Origin: an uncultured Eisenbergiella sp.
GTDB taxonomy: Bacteria; Bacillota; Clostridia; Lachnospirales; Lachnospiraceae
Length of the DNA: 33,376 bases
Assembly: GCA_947631815.1 (NCBI GenBank)
Contig: CANRMT010000018.1
Coordinates: forward strand, 1-33,376
Direction of reading: 5' to 3'
Below, one piece after another: positions 7,204 through 15,221 of this stretch. The translations under genes were made by a program, and so were the position numbers. Numbering within the stretch: the stretch's first letter is position 1; every line of letters starts with the position of its first letter. The notes under the pieces were generated by a model. That model had not been told where the DNA came from and ran no database searches. It worked only from the letters and a program-made list of their open reading frames with translations.

Positions 7204-8352
7204 TTACCAGATTTCCGGCACCGCGCCGTATCTGCCGCTCAGATAGTTTTTCTCGATCCGGCTGTCCTTGCGCACGGCCAGGTCGCAGAGGGAATACAGC
7301 CCGGTGGACAGGCTGTGCGGATCCTTTTCGGCGAGCCAGATCTGATCTCGCCGCAGCAGGGAGAGGTCCAGAGCCGCAGTCTGGTGCAGACAGCAGATCA
7401 GCTGGGCGTCCGGGGCTGCGCCGTATGAGACGGCATTTTCTGTGACGGTGTCAGGCTGACTGCTCAGGGGCGTCTCATGGTAAAGGAGCAGGAGATGCCG
7501 CAGCAGGAGCGGATGCAGATGGGCGTCCAGGTCGTCCACCAGCAGCAGGGAGCCCTCACGCCGATTCTCCAGAAACAGAAGGAGCAGGGAAAGGCAGCGC
7601 AACAGGCCGTCGGATTCGAAGGGAAGGGCTTCGGAGGGGAACGGCGGCAGCAGGGCGTTTTCCGAAAGCCGGAATCCGGCCCCGGACAGAAGGGAAAGCA
7701 ATTCTGCCCGGACCGCATCGTTTTCCAGAAGCGCCGTCGTCTGCGCGGGCAGGCGCTCCGGGGCGGTGTCCCCCGCGATCCTGCACCGTGTCAGCCAGCG
7801 GTAGGCCGGGAGCACTTTTGGATAATTCCATTGCGCTGCAGTGGACAGATAGAGCCGGTTGGGGGCGTTAAAGGCCCTCAGCCGGTTTTGCAGTTCCGGG
7901 TCGGCATGAAAGATGTAATGGTCGATGCCGGTCCTGGAAAAGATCAGCGACCGGCGTCCCCTGGGATATTCGTAAAGATATTCCTCCGTGACGGCAAAGT
8001 CATACACGGAAAAGCCGTAAGCGTACCGGATGCCGTCCGCAGTGAAAAGGACTTCAAACGAGCTGGGGCGCGCGGCGGCGGACGGATCGTGGGCGAAACA
8101 GCGTCTTCCGGTCCCGGCGTCCGGCATGCGCGCGTGGGAGGTCCGCACATAGTCGGCCAGAAAGGCGAAGGCGCGGCGCAGATTGGATTTGCCGGAACCG
8201 TTGGCCCCGTAGAGAACGCTGGATTTCAGATAAAGACTGCCGCCGTATCGGACCGTGTTCTCCGGGTGCTCTCTGTCGCTGCTGGCGAGCAGGGACAGGG
8301 ATACACGGTCCCGGAATGACAGAAAATTTTCTACAGAAAACTGTATAAGCAC
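7204..8352 (-). CDS. AAA family ATPase (AAA15/RecF-like, COG1106 type)
   Basis: A 382-aa SMC/RecF-type ATPase. Seen: N-terminal LIQFSVENFLSFRD strand; Walker A GANGSGKS at 49-56; the ABC-like signature region ESDGLLRCLSLL; Walker B LLLVDDLDAHLHP; the switch histidine in CCLHQTAALD; and the family's C-terminal ending with DQIWLAEKD and YLSGRYGAVPEI. In most relatives Walker B reads VDELD or IDEID, so the usual catalytic Glu is Asp here. Start: GTG 8352, with AGGAG (complement of 8361-8365) 8 nt away and a near-consensus promoter at 8384-8412. An ATG at 8415 would lie upstream of the promoter and add a false hydrophobic segment. Relatives are often in phage defence (RloA, AriA of PARIS), but no nuclease or RloB/AriB partner is next to it, so a defence role is only a guess. 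Confidence 0.88.
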   Translation of the reverse strand: MLIQFSVENFLSFRDRVSLSLLASSDREHPENTVRYGGSLYLKSSVLYGANGSGKSNLRRAFAFLADYVRTSHARMPDAGTGRRCFAHDPSAAARPSSFEVLFTADGIRYAYGFSVYDFAVTEEYLYEYPRGRRSLIFSRTGIDHYIFHADPELQNRLRAFNAPNRLYLSTAAQWNYPKVLPAYRWLTRCRIAGDTAPERLPAQTTALLENDAVRAELLSLLSGAGFRLSENALLPPFPSEALPFESDGLLRCLSLLLLFLENRREGSLLLVDDLDAHLHPLLLRHLLLLYHETPLSSQPDTVTENAVSYGAAPDAQLICCLHQTAALDLSLLRRDQIWLAEKDPHSLSTGLYSLCDLAVRKDSRIEKNYLSGRYGAVPEIW

Positions 8353-8383
8353 GATAATATCTCCTAAAATATGAATTATAATA

Positions 8384-8412
8384 ATTATAAATATTAAAAT
8401 GTGAAAAATCAA
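8384..8412 (-). promoter_or_regulatory. sigma-A promoter for the AAA ATPase
   Basis: On the - strand, TTGATT (8412-8407), 17-bp spacer, TATAAT (8389-8384). A second TATAAT lies at 8380-8375. The surroundings (8340-8460) are much richer in A+T than the flanking genes. The predicted leader is about 25 nt. Confidence 0.8.
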
Positions 8413-8462
8413 CAAAATAATAAAATAAAATTCAAAGAACCAGGAGACGAATAAGAAAAAAG

Positions 8463-8540
8463 GTGCAGAAGGTGCGAAAAAAATGCAGAGAGAAAATACA
8501 GAGAAATACAGAGAGAAAATACAGAAAAAAATGCGGAAAA
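8463..8540 (+). repeat. purine-rich 23-bp direct repeats upstream of the DUF362 gene
   Basis: CAGAGAGAAAATACAG occurs at 8486 and 8509, a 23-bp period, flanked by related fragments (GTGCAGAAGGTGCG before, ATACAGAAAAAAATGCGG after). Almost all bases on the + strand are purines. The array lies just upstream of the putative DUF362 promoter at 8547-8575, in the 332-bp gap between two divergent genes. Confidence 0.7.
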
Positions 8541-8546
8541 AGTCTG

Positions 8547-8575
8547 TTGTACAGTACGGAAAGAAATGTTAAGAT
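8547..8575 (+). promoter_or_regulatory. putative sigma-A promoter for the DUF362/GH3 transcript
   Basis: TTGTAC (8547-8552), 17-bp spacer, TAAGAT (8570-8575), with a TG one base before the -10 (extended -10). The -35 is a partial match. The leader would be about 103 nt. Confidence 0.5.
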
Positions 8576-8684
8576 AAAATGGAAAAAGCGGGAATTTTAT
8601 TCCGGTTTTCCGGTTCATATACCGGTTTTTCATGAGCGTACTCTGGAAATACGTGCCAAACAGCATAAAGGAGGAGAGCGAGGC

Positions 8685-9569
8685 ATGGAAAAAGCGAAGG
8701 TTTATTTCACAACGGAGATCACACCGGAAGCGGTGGTGAAGATGTACGAGGTTTTGAACCGGCCGCTGCCGGGCCGGGTGGCGGTCAAGGTGCATTCCGG
8801 TGAGGCGGGCAATCAGAATTATCTGCATCCCGAATTCATGCGCCCCATGGTGGAGCATGTGGGAGGCACCGTCGTGGAGTGCAATACGGCGTATGACGGG
8901 GAGCGCAATTCCACGGAAAAGCATCGGAAGCTGATAGACGACCACGGCTGGACGAAATATTTTACGGTGGATCTGATGGACGCCGAGGGGCCGGACCTGA
9001 AGCTGGATATTCCCAACGGCAAGATCCTGAAGGAAAATTTTGTGGGAAAGAATCTGGCGGATTACGATTCCATGCTGGTGCTGGCCCATTTCAAGGGACA
9101 TCCGGCGGGAGGCTACGGCGGGGCCCTGAAGCAGCTGGCGATCGGCTGCGCCTCTACGGTGGGTAAGTGCCTGATCCATTCCGGGGGCCTGATCACGGAT
9201 CAGAATATCGTATGGGACCACATGGCGGAGCAGGATGTGTTCTGTGAGTCCATGGCGGACGCGGCGCAGAGCATCGTGAGCTTTTTTAAAGATAAGACTG
9301 CGTTTGTCAATATGATGTGCAATCTTTCCGTGGACTGCGACTGCTGTTCCGTGGCGGAGGATCCCTGCATGGCGGACATCGGCATCCTGTCTTCTCTGGA
9401 CCCGGTGGCGTTGGATCAGGCGTGCATGGACCTGATCTACCAGTCGAAGGACCCCGGCAGGGCGCATTTCCTGGAGCGGGTGGAATCCCTGCATGGCATC
9501 CATACCATCGAGGCGGCCGCAGAGCTGGGCTTCGGCACGCGGGAATATGAGCTGATCCGCGTGGACTGA
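8685..9569 (+). CDS. DUF362 domain-containing protein
   Basis: 294 aa, soluble, no signal peptide. The DUF362 core is recognisable: VAVKVHSGEAGNQNYLHPEF (residues 28-47), VGGTVVECNTAY, LAHFKGHPAGGYGGALKQLAIGCAS, and the C-terminal DPVALDQACMDLIY. A Cys-rich stretch near 208-226 (CNLSVDCDCCSVAEDPC) suggests metal or Fe-S binding. The family occurs alone or fused to ferredoxin domains in anaerobes and its reaction is not established. Start: AAAGGAGGAG (8668-8676) 8 nt before ATG 8685. It precedes the GH3 gene by 135 bp on the same strand and may share its transcript. Confidence 0.88.
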   Translation: MEKAKVYFTTEITPEAVVKMYEVLNRPLPGRVAVKVHSGEAGNQNYLHPEFMRPMVEHVGGTVVECNTAYDGERNSTEKHRKLIDDHGWTKYFTVDLMDAEGPDLKLDIPNGKILKENFVGKNLADYDSMLVLAHFKGHPAGGYGGALKQLAIGCASTVGKCLIHSGGLITDQNIVWDHMAEQDVFCESMADAAQSIVSFFKDKTAFVNMMCNLSVDCDCCSVAEDPCMADIGILSSLDPVALDQACMDLIYQSKDPGRAHFLERVESLHGIHTIEAAAELGFGTREYELIRVD

Positions 9570-9619
9570 GTGACCGGGGAACGGGATCTGTTCGGCATCT
9601 GACTGAAGAAGGAGCAAAG

Positions 9620-9814
9620 ATGTCCGGCTCAGACGGCTGGGGATCGGGGGATGATCCCTGGCCCGGACGGATCGGAAAACCAAATGACTGGAAGGAGGGC
9701 TATTATGGCAAAACTGTTTGCATCCAGATCGCCGGAGATCAGCGAACGGGAAAAAAGAAACTGGACACGGGCCAGAAGGATCGGCGCGGAGGGCATGGTG
9801 CTTTTGGAGAATGA
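9620..9814 (+). other. candidate upstream small ORF overlapping the GH3 start
   Basis: ATG 9620 follows AAGGAGC at proper spacing and opens a 64-codon frame. It starts MSGSDGWGSGDDPW and overlaps the first 110 bases of the GH3 gene in another frame. I see no family match and the part inside GH3 is simply its shadow. It could be a translated leader that couples to or tunes GH3 translation, or just a chance ribosome site. Confidence 0.3.
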
Positions 9815-12332
9815 CGGCGCGCTTCCGCTGAAAGCGGACGGCGGGAAGCTGGCGCTCTACGGTGACGGCGCCAGACACACCGTGAAGGGCGGGACCGGTT
9901 CCGGCGACGTGAACAGCCGGTTCGTGGTGAACGCGGAACAGGGGCTGGAGGCGGCCGGTTTTCTTGTCACCACAAAGGACTGGCTGGACCGTTACGACGC
10001 GGCTGTGGAGACAGCCCGGGACGTGTATTTCGCCAGATTTAAGGAAGCGATGAAAGCGGGCGGAGACGCGATCTCTCAGCTTTTCTCCAATCCGTTCCGG
10101 GAGCCTCCCGTGCTGCCGGTGACAGAGGCGGATATCGCCGCATCGGAGACGGATACGGCGGTCTATGTGCTGTCCCGCAATTCCGGCGAGGGAAAGGACC
10201 GGCGGCCTGCGGCCGGAGATTATGAGCTCCTGGAGGAGGAAAAGGCGGTCATCCGCCTGCTGGCGGAGCATTATGAAAAGCTGGTCGTGGTGCTGAATGT
10301 GGGCGGCGTGGTAGATACCGCGTTCTTTCGGGAGACGAAAGGGATCGGCGCGCTCCTGCTGATGAGCCAGGCGGGCAATGTCAGCGGACACGCTCTGGCC
10401 GACGTGCTCACCGGGAAGGTGACGCCCTGCGGGAAGCTGTCCACCACATGGGCAAAAAGCTATGCGGATTATCCGAGTGCGGCGGATTTCAGCCATATGA
10501 ACGGCGACCTGGACGACGAGTATTATCGGGAAGGGATCTTCGTGGGCTATCGGTATTTCGATACCTTTGGCGTGATCCCGGCTTATCCCTTTGGTTACGG
10601 TTCCTCTTATACGAGTTTTGAGATAAAAACGCAGGCCGTGACGGCGGATCCTCTGACGGCGGCAGTCAGGGTTCTGGTCACGAATACGGGAACGCAGTAT
10701 GCGGGAAAAGAAGTCGTGCAGGTCTATTATTCCGCGCCGGAAGGAAAGCTGGAGAAGCCCATGCAGGAGCTGGCGGCCTACGCGAAGACGGGACTGTTGG
10801 CGCCGGGAGAGTCCCAGACGCTGTGCATTACCTGGCCCCTGTCGTGCATGGCCTCTTATGATCCGGAAGAGGCCGCGTGGGTGCTGGAGGCGGGCACATA
10901 TTATGTGAGGGTCGGAAACAGTTCCCGGAATACGCATGTCGCCGCGGCGCTGGTGCTGGAGGGCACGGCGCGTACGGAACAGCTGAAAAACTGTCTGCCG
11001 CTGGACTGCGAAATGGAGGAGCTGTCCTGTGCGGGCGCAGTGCCATATACTTATGAAGGAGAAGCGGAGGAAAAGGCGAACGCGGTCAGGATCCTGATCG
11101 ACGCCGGCCAGATCCCCTGCAGAACGGCGGTCTACCGCGGGGAAAACGGAACGATCCCCGCAAAGGAAACGGCGGAGAAGATCACCGCGGACGATGTGAA
11201 AGCGGGCAGAAATACGCTGGACGAGCTGGTGAGCCAGCTGACGGTGGAGGAAATGGCCGCACTCTGTGTGGGAACGGCCAGAGACGGCCAGGGCGAGTCC
11301 ATTGTGGGCGCGGCGTCTGCGGTCTGTCCCGGCGCGGCGGGGGATACCACCTCTCTGATGATCGGAGACCGAGATGTGCGCAATATGGTTCTGGCCGACG
11401 GTCCTGCGGGACTGCGGCTTTCCCGGCAGTTTATGGCGGACGCAGCGGGCAATGTGATCCCCGGCACGGGAGAAACGCCGCTTCCCGGCATGGAGGTCCT
11501 GGCAAAGGAGAAACCGGAGATCCCCGCGGACGCCGTGCGTTATTATCAGTACTGCACGGCCATCCCCATCGCCACGCTGCTGGCCCAGACCTGGGATCTG
11601 GCTGCCATAGAGGAAGCGGGCGATATCGTGGGAGAGGAGATGGAGGAGCTGGGCGTCACCCTGTGGCTGGCGCCGGGTATGAACATCCATCGGAATCCGC
11701 TCTGCGGCCGAAACTTTGAATATTACTCCGAGGACCCGCTGGTGGCCGGACTGTGCGCGGCGGCGGACACGCTGGGCGTGCAGAAGCATCCCGGCGTGGG
11801 TACCACGATCAAGCATTTTGCGCTGAACAATCAGGAAGATAACCGGACGCATGTCAACGCCCATGTGGGAGAGCGGGCGCTCCGGGAGATCTATCTGAAG
11901 AACTTTGAGATCGCCGTGAAGCGGTCCCAGCCCATGTCGATCATGACCTCCTATAACCTGATCAACGGGACCCATTCCGCGAATCATTACGATCTGCTGA
12001 CTTCCGTGGCCAGGGATGAATGGGGATTTGCGGGCATCGTCATGACGGACTGGGGCACCACGGGCGGCTACGGATCGGACGGGCCGTTCAAATACGGGGC
12101 ATCCAATGCGGCGGGCTGCATCAGAGCGGGCAACGATCTGGTCATGCCGGGCAGTCAGGCGGATGTGGATGAGATCGTTCGCTCCGTGGATGCGGAAGCG
12201 GGGAACGTTCCTTATCCCATCACGCTGGGGGATCTGCAGGCCTGTGCGAAACGGATGCTGAGCAGCATCCTGCAGAGCGCGGCGTATGAGGACAGCGTGC
12301 CTTACGGACCCTCCGTGGGCAAAGCGCTGTAA
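9705..12332 (+). CDS. GH3 beta-glycosidase with permuted domain order
   Basis: An 875-aa glycoside hydrolase, probably a beta-glucosidase or beta-xylosidase. Domains run opposite to classic GH3 enzymes. The alpha/beta-sandwich comes first (about 20-300), with the acid/base Glu in NSGEGKDR (E162). A fibronectin III-like domain follows (about 310-430, with VTNTGTQYAGKEVVQVYY). The TIM barrel is last (about 505-860), with LADGPAGLR, the KHFALNNQE substrate-binding stretch and the nucleophile in VMTDWG (D782). This inverted order is known in rumen and gut Clostridia such as Ruminococcus albus and Butyrivibrio. No signal peptide is present, so it acts in the cytoplasm on imported oligosaccharides. 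Start: AAGGAGG (9692-9698) 6 nt before ATG 9705; the frame is open upstream to 9651 but without family similarity. A terminator follows at 12356-12383. Confidence 0.94.
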   Translation: MAKLFASRSPEISEREKRNWTRARRIGAEGMVLLENDGALPLKADGGKLALYGDGARHTVKGGTGSGDVNSRFVVNAEQGLEAAGFLVTTKDWLDRYDAAVETARDVYFARFKEAMKAGGDAISQLFSNPFREPPVLPVTEADIAASETDTAVYVLSRNSGEGKDRRPAAGDYELLEEEKAVIRLLAEHYEKLVVVLNVGGVVDTAFFRETKGIGALLLMSQAGNVSGHALADVLTGKVTPCGKLSTTWAKSYADYPSAADFSHMNGDLDDEYYREGIFVGYRYFDTFGVIPAYPFGYGSSYTSFEIKTQAVTADPLTAAVRVLVTNTGTQYAGKEVVQVYYSAPEGKLEKPMQELAAYAKTGLLAPGESQTLCITWPLSCMASYDPEEAAWVLEAGTYYVRVGNSSRNTHVAAALVLEGTARTEQLKNCLPLDCEMEELSCAGAVPYTYEGEAEEKANAVRILIDAGQIPCRTAVYRGENGTIPAKETAEKITADDVKAGRNTLDELVSQLTVEEMAALCVGTARDGQGESIVGAASAVCPGAAGDTTSLMIGDRDVRNMVLADGPAGLRLSRQFMADAAGNVIPGTGETPLPGMEVLAKEKPEIPADAVRYYQYCTAIPIATLLAQTWDLAAIEEAGDIVGEEMEELGVTLWLAPGMNIHRNPLCGRNFEYYSEDPLVAGLCAAADTLGVQKHPGVGTTIKHFALNNQEDNRTHVNAHVGERALREIYLKNFEIAVKRSQPMSIMTSYNLINGTHSANHYDLLTSVARDEWGFAGIVMTDWGTTGGYGSDGPFKYGASNAAGCIRAGNDLVMPGSQADVDEIVRSVDAEAGNVPYPITLGDLQACAKRMLSSILQSAAYEDSVPYGPSVGKAL

Positions 12333-12355
12333 AGAGAGTGTGATATGGAAGCGGG

Positions 12356-12383
12356 ACCGCCGGACAGACCGGCGGTTTCGTTT
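12356..12383 (+). terminator. intrinsic terminator after the GH3 gene
   Basis: ACCGCCGG (12356-12363) pairs perfectly with CCGGCGGT (12369-12376) over a 5-nt loop, followed by TTCGTTT. The T tract is interrupted, so some read-through into the esterase gene, 34 bp on, is plausible. Confidence 0.7.
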
Positions 12384-12416
12384 CCTGAATGTGTACGGCT
12401 CTGACGGGGAGAAAAG

Positions 12417-13478
12417 ATGAGAACAGAAACCATTGTTTTAAACAGGAAGAGAAACGTAACGCTCACCGCCTATCTGCAGGAGGTGGGCGGCGAGTTTTGG
12501 TACATTTCCAGGCGTCCGGCCATTCTGATCCTGCCGGGCGGCGGCTATCAGATGTGTTCCGACCGGGAGGCGGATCCGGTGGCATTTCCCTATCTGAAGG
12601 CCGGATATCAGGTCTTCATTCTCCGGTATTCGGTGAAGCAGGATGCGGTGTGGCCCAATCCGCTGCAGGATTATGAACAGGCTATGGCGCTGATCCGGGG
12701 AAATGCAAAAAAGTGGACATTGTATCCGGACAAGGTGGCGGTGATCGGGTTTTCCGCGGGAGGCCATCTGGCCTGCGCGGCGGCTACGCTGTCCGAGAAC
12801 CGTCCCAACGCGGCCATTCTGGGCTATGCGGTGGCGGGTTCTGACGTGCGGGGCTGTCTGCCCTCCGCGCCGGACACCGTTGCCGCGGTGGACGAGAGGA
12901 CCTGTCCCTGCTTCCTGTTCGCCACCCGGACGGACGGCGTCGTGCCCATCGACAATTCCATCCGGTTCATGGAGGCGCTGGCAAAGCACGATATTTCTTT
13001 TGAAAGCCATATTTACAGCTACGGTCCCCACGGGTTTTCCACCTGTGATCTTTCAGTGCAGCATCCTTCCACAGAGATCTCGGCACGGGTCCCGCACTGG
13101 GTGGAGGACAGCATCGGCTGGCTGGGAGAGGTGTTCGGCATCCTTTCCGACGACGGGATGAGCGAGCCCATCTGCGGGCACTATGTCAACGGCAATCATG
13201 AGCCATACCTGTCCCTGGACTGCACGGTGGGGCGGATCCTTTGCGTCCCGGCGGGCAGGAAGCTGTCGGAGGGCATCTTGGACGGCCTTCTGCGGGGCGG
13301 TACGGACGGCGCAGACGGCGCGGATGGGAACGGCGCGCCGTCTGCGGACCCCATGATGGAACTGGGCAAAAAGCTGACGATGCGGGAGGTGCTCTCTTAT
13401 CTGGGCGCGGATGCGGAAACGGCGGAACGGATCAGGGAGCAGCTGGAGAGGATTCCGAACCGGCCGATGGAGGTGTAA
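12417..13478 (+). CDS. alpha/beta hydrolase, acetyl-esterase/lipase-like, with C-terminal extension
   Basis: 353 aa. The first ~245 residues are an esterase of the BD-FAE/acetyl-esterase type. The oxyanion motif is PGGGY (about 41-45), the nucleophile elbow GFSAGG (S113), the acid probably the Asp in TRTDGVVP and the base His in GPHGFS. No signal peptide, so cytoplasmic. It probably removes acetyl or similar groups from sugars, which fits its place after the GH3 gene. The C-terminal ~95 residues are an additional module. One part begins YLSLDCTVGRILCVP; after a GTDGADGADGNGAPSAD linker comes LTMREVLSYLGADAETAERI. I think I have seen similar paired short helical modules at the end of Clostridia carbohydrate enzymes, but cannot name them. 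The last ~20 codons belong to a ~60-bp DNA repeat that continues past the stop. Start: ATG 12417 with GGGGAGAAAAG just upstream. Confidence 0.88.
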   Translation: MRTETIVLNRKRNVTLTAYLQEVGGEFWYISRRPAILILPGGGYQMCSDREADPVAFPYLKAGYQVFILRYSVKQDAVWPNPLQDYEQAMALIRGNAKKWTLYPDKVAVIGFSAGGHLACAAATLSENRPNAAILGYAVAGSDVRGCLPSAPDTVAAVDERTCPCFLFATRTDGVVPIDNSIRFMEALAKHDISFESHIYSYGPHGFSTCDLSVQHPSTEISARVPHWVEDSIGWLGEVFGILSDDGMSEPICGHYVNGNHEPYLSLDCTVGRILCVPAGRKLSEGILDGLLRGGTDGADGADGNGAPSADPMMELGKKLTMREVLSYLGADAETAERIREQLERIPNRPMEV

Positions 13479-13565
13479 AACGGCGGAACGGATCGGACAA
13501 AGGCCGGGGAGGATATTGAACCGGGGACCGAGACATGAAGCGGCGGAGCGGACCGGGATGCGGCG
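13420..13565 (+). repeat. three diverged ~60-bp tandem copies crossing the esterase stop codon
   Basis: CGGCGGAACGGATC occurs at 13420-13433 and 13481-13494, and as CGGCGGAGCGGACC at 13541-13554, giving periods of 61 and 60 bp. A second block (GAGAGGATTCCGAACCGG near 13446 and GGGAGGATATTGAACCGG near 13506) keeps the same period. The first copy is coding, the others lie in the 207-bp gap to the converging CapA gene. I saw no terminator or promoter in that gap; it also holds a 10-bp palindrome GCGGCGCCGC (13560-13569). Confidence 0.65.
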
Positions 13566-13685
13566 CCGCGTACGGCGGCGGGGATCGCGTGGCTGCTTGA
13601 AAAGAGAAGTTGAAGGTGCATACCGGTCTCGCATACGATACAGCATGGAGAAAGATGAAAACGGCGCCCGCTGCCGCAGATACGG

Positions 13686-15221
13686 TCAGGATGGCGGGGA
13701 TGTTTCGGAAGGCGGGCAGGGAATGACCGTGTACCGGCCGTCCTTCCCGCGCGTGATGGAGAGCGGCACCAGCTCGTAGTCCTTGAGCCGTCCGCCCTGG
13801 GGAGTCAGGGATACGGTGAAGCGGGCCATGCCGCCTTTGGTACAGGTCTGCTCCGGCTGCGCGCTGACATAGTTGCCCAGGGAGTAATAGACGAGCATCC
13901 GGTGTCCGTCCTCCCCGGTCAGCAGTTCGCAGGGCTGCAGCGCGTGGGGATGGGTGCCGATGACTACATCGGCGCGGCTTTCCAGCAGGATATGTGTCCA
14001 TTTTTGCTGAAAAGCATCCGGTTCGGCGGCATTTTCCGTGCCCCAGTGCAGGAACACCAGCACAAAATCCGTTTCCTGCCGCGCCCGGGCGATGTCTTCC
14101 CGCACCTGTGTTTCGCTGGAAAGCGTATGGATCATTTGAGACCGGTCGGAGGGGATCTCCAGCCCGTTGGTCCCGTAAGTATAATTGAGAACGGCAAACC
14201 GCAGGCCGCCCCGGACGATGGTCTCGTAGGGGCGGTATTCTGTTTCCGCCTTTGTCTGGGTGCCCGCGCACACGAGGCCGCGGGTGCGGAAAAAGGTTCT
14301 GGTGAAATCCACGCCGTCCATGCCCTGATCCGCCGCGTGGTTGGTGGCGCAGGTCACCGCATCGAAGCCCGCTTTTACGATGGCTTCGCCCACCTCTGCG
14401 GGCGTGCCGAACCGGGGAAAATCGCTGTACCTGGAGGGATCGTCCGTGAGCGGCGTTTCCTGATTGATGACGGCGACGTCCGCCGCCTCGATGGTTTCCC
14501 GCAGGCCGTCGTACAGGAAATCAAAGCCTTCGCCGCCTTTCAGGCCGTACCGATAGATCGGTTCATGGATCAGGTTGTCGCCGAATGCCGCGAAGGTGAT
14601 GTCGATGTTCTCCCGGGTAAAACCCCAGGAATCCCATACCCAGCCGGTGCGGGTTCCGTCGGAGGAGGTCAGCAGAAGGCGCTGGCGCAGGTCGGGGCGG
14701 CTGTGCGCGCCGCCAGCCGTCGCGTCGGTTGATACGCCGCCTCTGTGCGGAGACGCCTCCAGAAGGACCGCCTCCATCCCGATGTCGGAGGCCATCCACA
14801 TCGGCGCGGCCTGTCCGCCGTCGAAGCGGCAGACGAGGAGATGCTGCGACCAGCTCTTTTTGTCTGTTTTGACCCAGAAGGGCCTGGCAGCGCCATACCG
14901 GCCGATCCGCCAGCACAGCAGCGCCAGCTCGTCCCGGCCGTCCCCGTCCACGTCAGCGAACAGGGCGTCCTGTACCTTGATGCCGCGCTCCGGCTTCCAT
15001 ATCGTGCGTCCGTCATAAGTGACTTCGGCCCTACGTCTCGCCAGGCGTACCGTATAGGTTTCGGATGCGTCCGTGCGGACGGCTTTTTTCCATCCGACCC
15101 AGCCGGGCAGGAAAAGCCCGCTGTGCCACGAAAGGAAGAGAACGGCCCCGAACGCGCACAGCAGTGCCGAAGACAGAAGGGCGGTGTGTATGCCCTTGCG
15201 CGTTTTTTTATTCCCATTCAT
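13686..15221 (-). CDS. membrane-anchored CapA family protein with FG-GAP-like segment
   Basis: 511 aa. One hydrophobic helix (about 12-31) anchors it to the membrane with the rest outside. A segment around 85-104 has the Ca2+-binding FG-GAP/VCBS motif D90-x-D92-x-D94 (DVDGDGRDELALL). From about 207 to 505 is a CapA-type metallophosphoesterase domain: FAAFGDNLIHEP, NQETPLT, CATNHAADQGMDG, HWGTE, and GTHPHALQP, then YYSLGNYVSAQ. CapA domains are named for poly-gamma-glutamate synthesis, but most in Clostridia are uncharacterised, so the substrate is unknown. Start at ATG 15221 overlaps the 3' end of the DUF3160 lipoprotein gene by 14 bp, in another frame, and has only a weak ribosome site. This suggests translational coupling. 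An in-frame start further upstream would lie deep in the lipoprotein gene. Confidence 0.9.
   Translation of the reverse strand: MNGNKKTRKGIHTALLSSALLCAFGAVLFLSWHSGLFLPGWVGWKKAVRTDASETYTVRLARRRAEVTYDGRTIWKPERGIKVQDALFADVDGDGRDELALLCWRIGRYGAARPFWVKTDKKSWSQHLLVCRFDGGQAAPMWMASDIGMEAVLLEASPHRGGVSTDATAGGAHSRPDLRQRLLLTSSDGTRTGWVWDSWGFTRENIDITFAAFGDNLIHEPIYRYGLKGGEGFDFLYDGLRETIEAADVAVINQETPLTDDPSRYSDFPRFGTPAEVGEAIVKAGFDAVTCATNHAADQGMDGVDFTRTFFRTRGLVCAGTQTKAETEYRPYETIVRGGLRFAVLNYTYGTNGLEIPSDRSQMIHTLSSETQVREDIARARQETDFVLVFLHWGTENAAEPDAFQQKWTHILLESRADVVIGTHPHALQPCELLTGEDGHRMLVYYSLGNYVSAQPEQTCTKGGMARFTVSLTPQGGRLKDYELVPLSITRGKDGRYTVIPCPPSETSPPS

Noticed and set aside
8353-8415. N-terminal hydrophobic extension on the AAA ATPase (ATG 8415)
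   Set aside because: It is a translation of the AT-rich promoter; the real ribosome site and GTG start lie at 8365-8350 and the -10 box is inside the extension.
8409-11987. Very long open frame on the - strand opposite DUF362 and GH3
   Set aside because: GC-rich codon bias on the + strand leaves the antisense frame open; the product is Arg/His-rich with no recognisable domain, and the + strand genes are certain.
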